Assembly: GCA_003170825.1 (NCBI GenBank)
Contig: PMYL01000005.1
Location: 1 to 53,646 of the forward strand
Direction: 5' to 3'
DNA from: Acidobacteriaceae bacterium
GTDB taxonomy: Bacteria > Acidobacteriota > Terriglobia > Terriglobales > Acidobacteriaceae
Length of the DNA stretch: 53,646 nt
The notes under the pieces were generated by a model. The model saw only the letters and a list, made by a program, of their open reading frames with translations. It was not told the DNA's origin and ran no database searches. The position numbers and the translations under genes were made by a program. Positions 53,030 to 53,646 of the stretch are shown here, piece by piece. Position 1 is the stretch's first letter, and each line of letters starts with the position of its first letter.

Positions 53030-53646
53030 ATGTCGCTGGGAAAAGCCATGATTCATGCCCGCAAGCAAAAGTCCATCGCCAAGGCCGCGGCGCTGGCCGG
53101 CGACCACGCGGCCGGATATTACAACGTTCAGCCCAGCCACATGCTGCAGATGCCGGTTCTGGTGCTCAACGCCTCCTATGAGCCCATCAACATTTGCGGC
53201 GCGCGCCGCGCCCTGGTGCTGGTGCTCAAGGGCATCGCGCGCACTGAGGAGGAGCACGGCCTCATCCTTCATGCCCAGCGCGCCCGCATCCCCATGCCCT
53301 CGGTCATCCGGCTGCTGGAGTACCGCCGCATCCCCTACCAGACCCGCGCCCTCTCGCGCAAAAACATTCTGCTGCGCGACCGCAACACCTGCCAGTACTG
53401 CGGCGAAGTGCTGCCCTCCAGCGACCTTACGCTGGACCACGTCGTTCCCCGCTCCCGAGGCGGCAACTCCACCTGGGAAAACCTGGTGGCCTGCTGCCAC
53501 CCCTGCAACCGCCTCAAAGGCAATCGCATGATCCACGAGATCGACGACATGATCCTGCTGCGCGAGCCTCGCCCCTTCTCGCTCCACACCAGCCGCCAGA
53601 TCATGCGCATGCTGGGCCGCGCCGACGACCGCTGGCGCAAATATCT
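53030..53646 (+). CDS. HNH endonuclease, 3' end outside the window
   Basis: The ATG at 53030 follows AAGGA. The frame is open to the window edge (205 codons). The conserved N-terminal [31 protein letters not shown] and the HNH core [48 protein letters not shown] are intact. It has the zinc CxxC pairs (CQYC and CHPC) and the catalytic D-H of LDHVVP with the downstream N of NLVACC. This is a small nuclease family common in Acidobacteriota and other soil bacteria; its substrate is unknown. Probably cotranscribed with comF. Confidence 0.9.
   Translation, partial: MSLGKAMIHARKQKSIAKAAALAGDHAAGYYNVQPSHMLQMPVLVLNASYEPINICGARRALVLVLKGIARTEEEHGLILHAQRARIPMPSVIRLLEYRRIPYQTRALSRKNILLRDRNTCQYCGEVLPSSDLTLDHVVPRSRGGNSTWENLVACCHPCNRLKGNRMIHEIDDMILLREPRPFSLHTSRQIMRMLGRADDRWRKY

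Overview
The window looks like a chromosomal segment of a soil-type Acidobacteriota (class Terriglobia or a near relative). The evidence is high GC content, a giant Ig/MBG/YD-repeat protein, an FG-GAP/UnbV (CRTAC1) protein, Pro/Ala-rich envelope proteins, and a type VI secretion cluster whose gene order differs from the textbook proteobacterial one. The taxonomy is an inference from gene content, not from a marker gene.

Layout. (1) 1-10080: the 3' part of a giant secreted Rhs/YD-repeat protein whose 5' end lies outside the window, a two-helix membrane protein gene behind it, and a broken duplicate of the YD region. (2) 10286-13218: two exported proteins on the minus strand that share a C-terminal SmpA/BamE-like domain; one carries a long Thr/Gly/His tandem repeat. 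(3) 13516-13980: an Hcp-like gene with two in-frame stop codons, recovered by reading through them. (4) 14131-32408 and on to 35109: a near-complete T6SS. The minus-strand operon is tssK-tssL-tssM-PP2C phosphatase, joined by ATGA overlaps. A divergent gene encodes a disordered tail-anchored protein with about eight short 'FTxLLR' motifs. It converges on a second tssK. The plus-strand operon is tssB-tssC-hcp-tagJ-tssA-tssE-tssF-tssG-tssH. (5) 35197-41905: an effector and spike island: a protein with a toxin-44-like C-terminus and a membrane-anchored partner, vgrG, a candidate DUF1795/EagR-type adaptor, a PAAR protein with a 400-residue unknown extension, and an overlapping exported partner. (6) 41906-42573: a gene graveyard with palindromic repeats, a truncated antitoxin, an IS30 remnant and a Gln/Ala-rich remnant. 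(7) 42574-47291: a TPR-type exported protein, a large Ser/Thr kinase with a coiled/TPR middle, and a zinc-ribbon membrane protein. (8) 47626-53646: unrelated genes (YkgJ-type cysteine cluster protein, CRTAC1 protein, low-affinity iron permease family protein, CsbD, ComF, HNH nuclease cut by the window edge).

How it works together. TssB/C/H make and recycle the sheath, Hcp the tube, and VgrG/PAAR the tip. TssA/E/F/G/K make the cap and baseplate, and TssL/M the inner-membrane anchor. No TssJ lipoprotein, Fha or TagF is visible here. The PP2C phosphatase is in the tssKLM operon, and a transmembrane kinase lies at the far side of the island, so phospho-control is plausible. The parts least explained by known families are the FT-motif protein, the duplicated TssK, and the PAAR extension with its overlapping partner gene.
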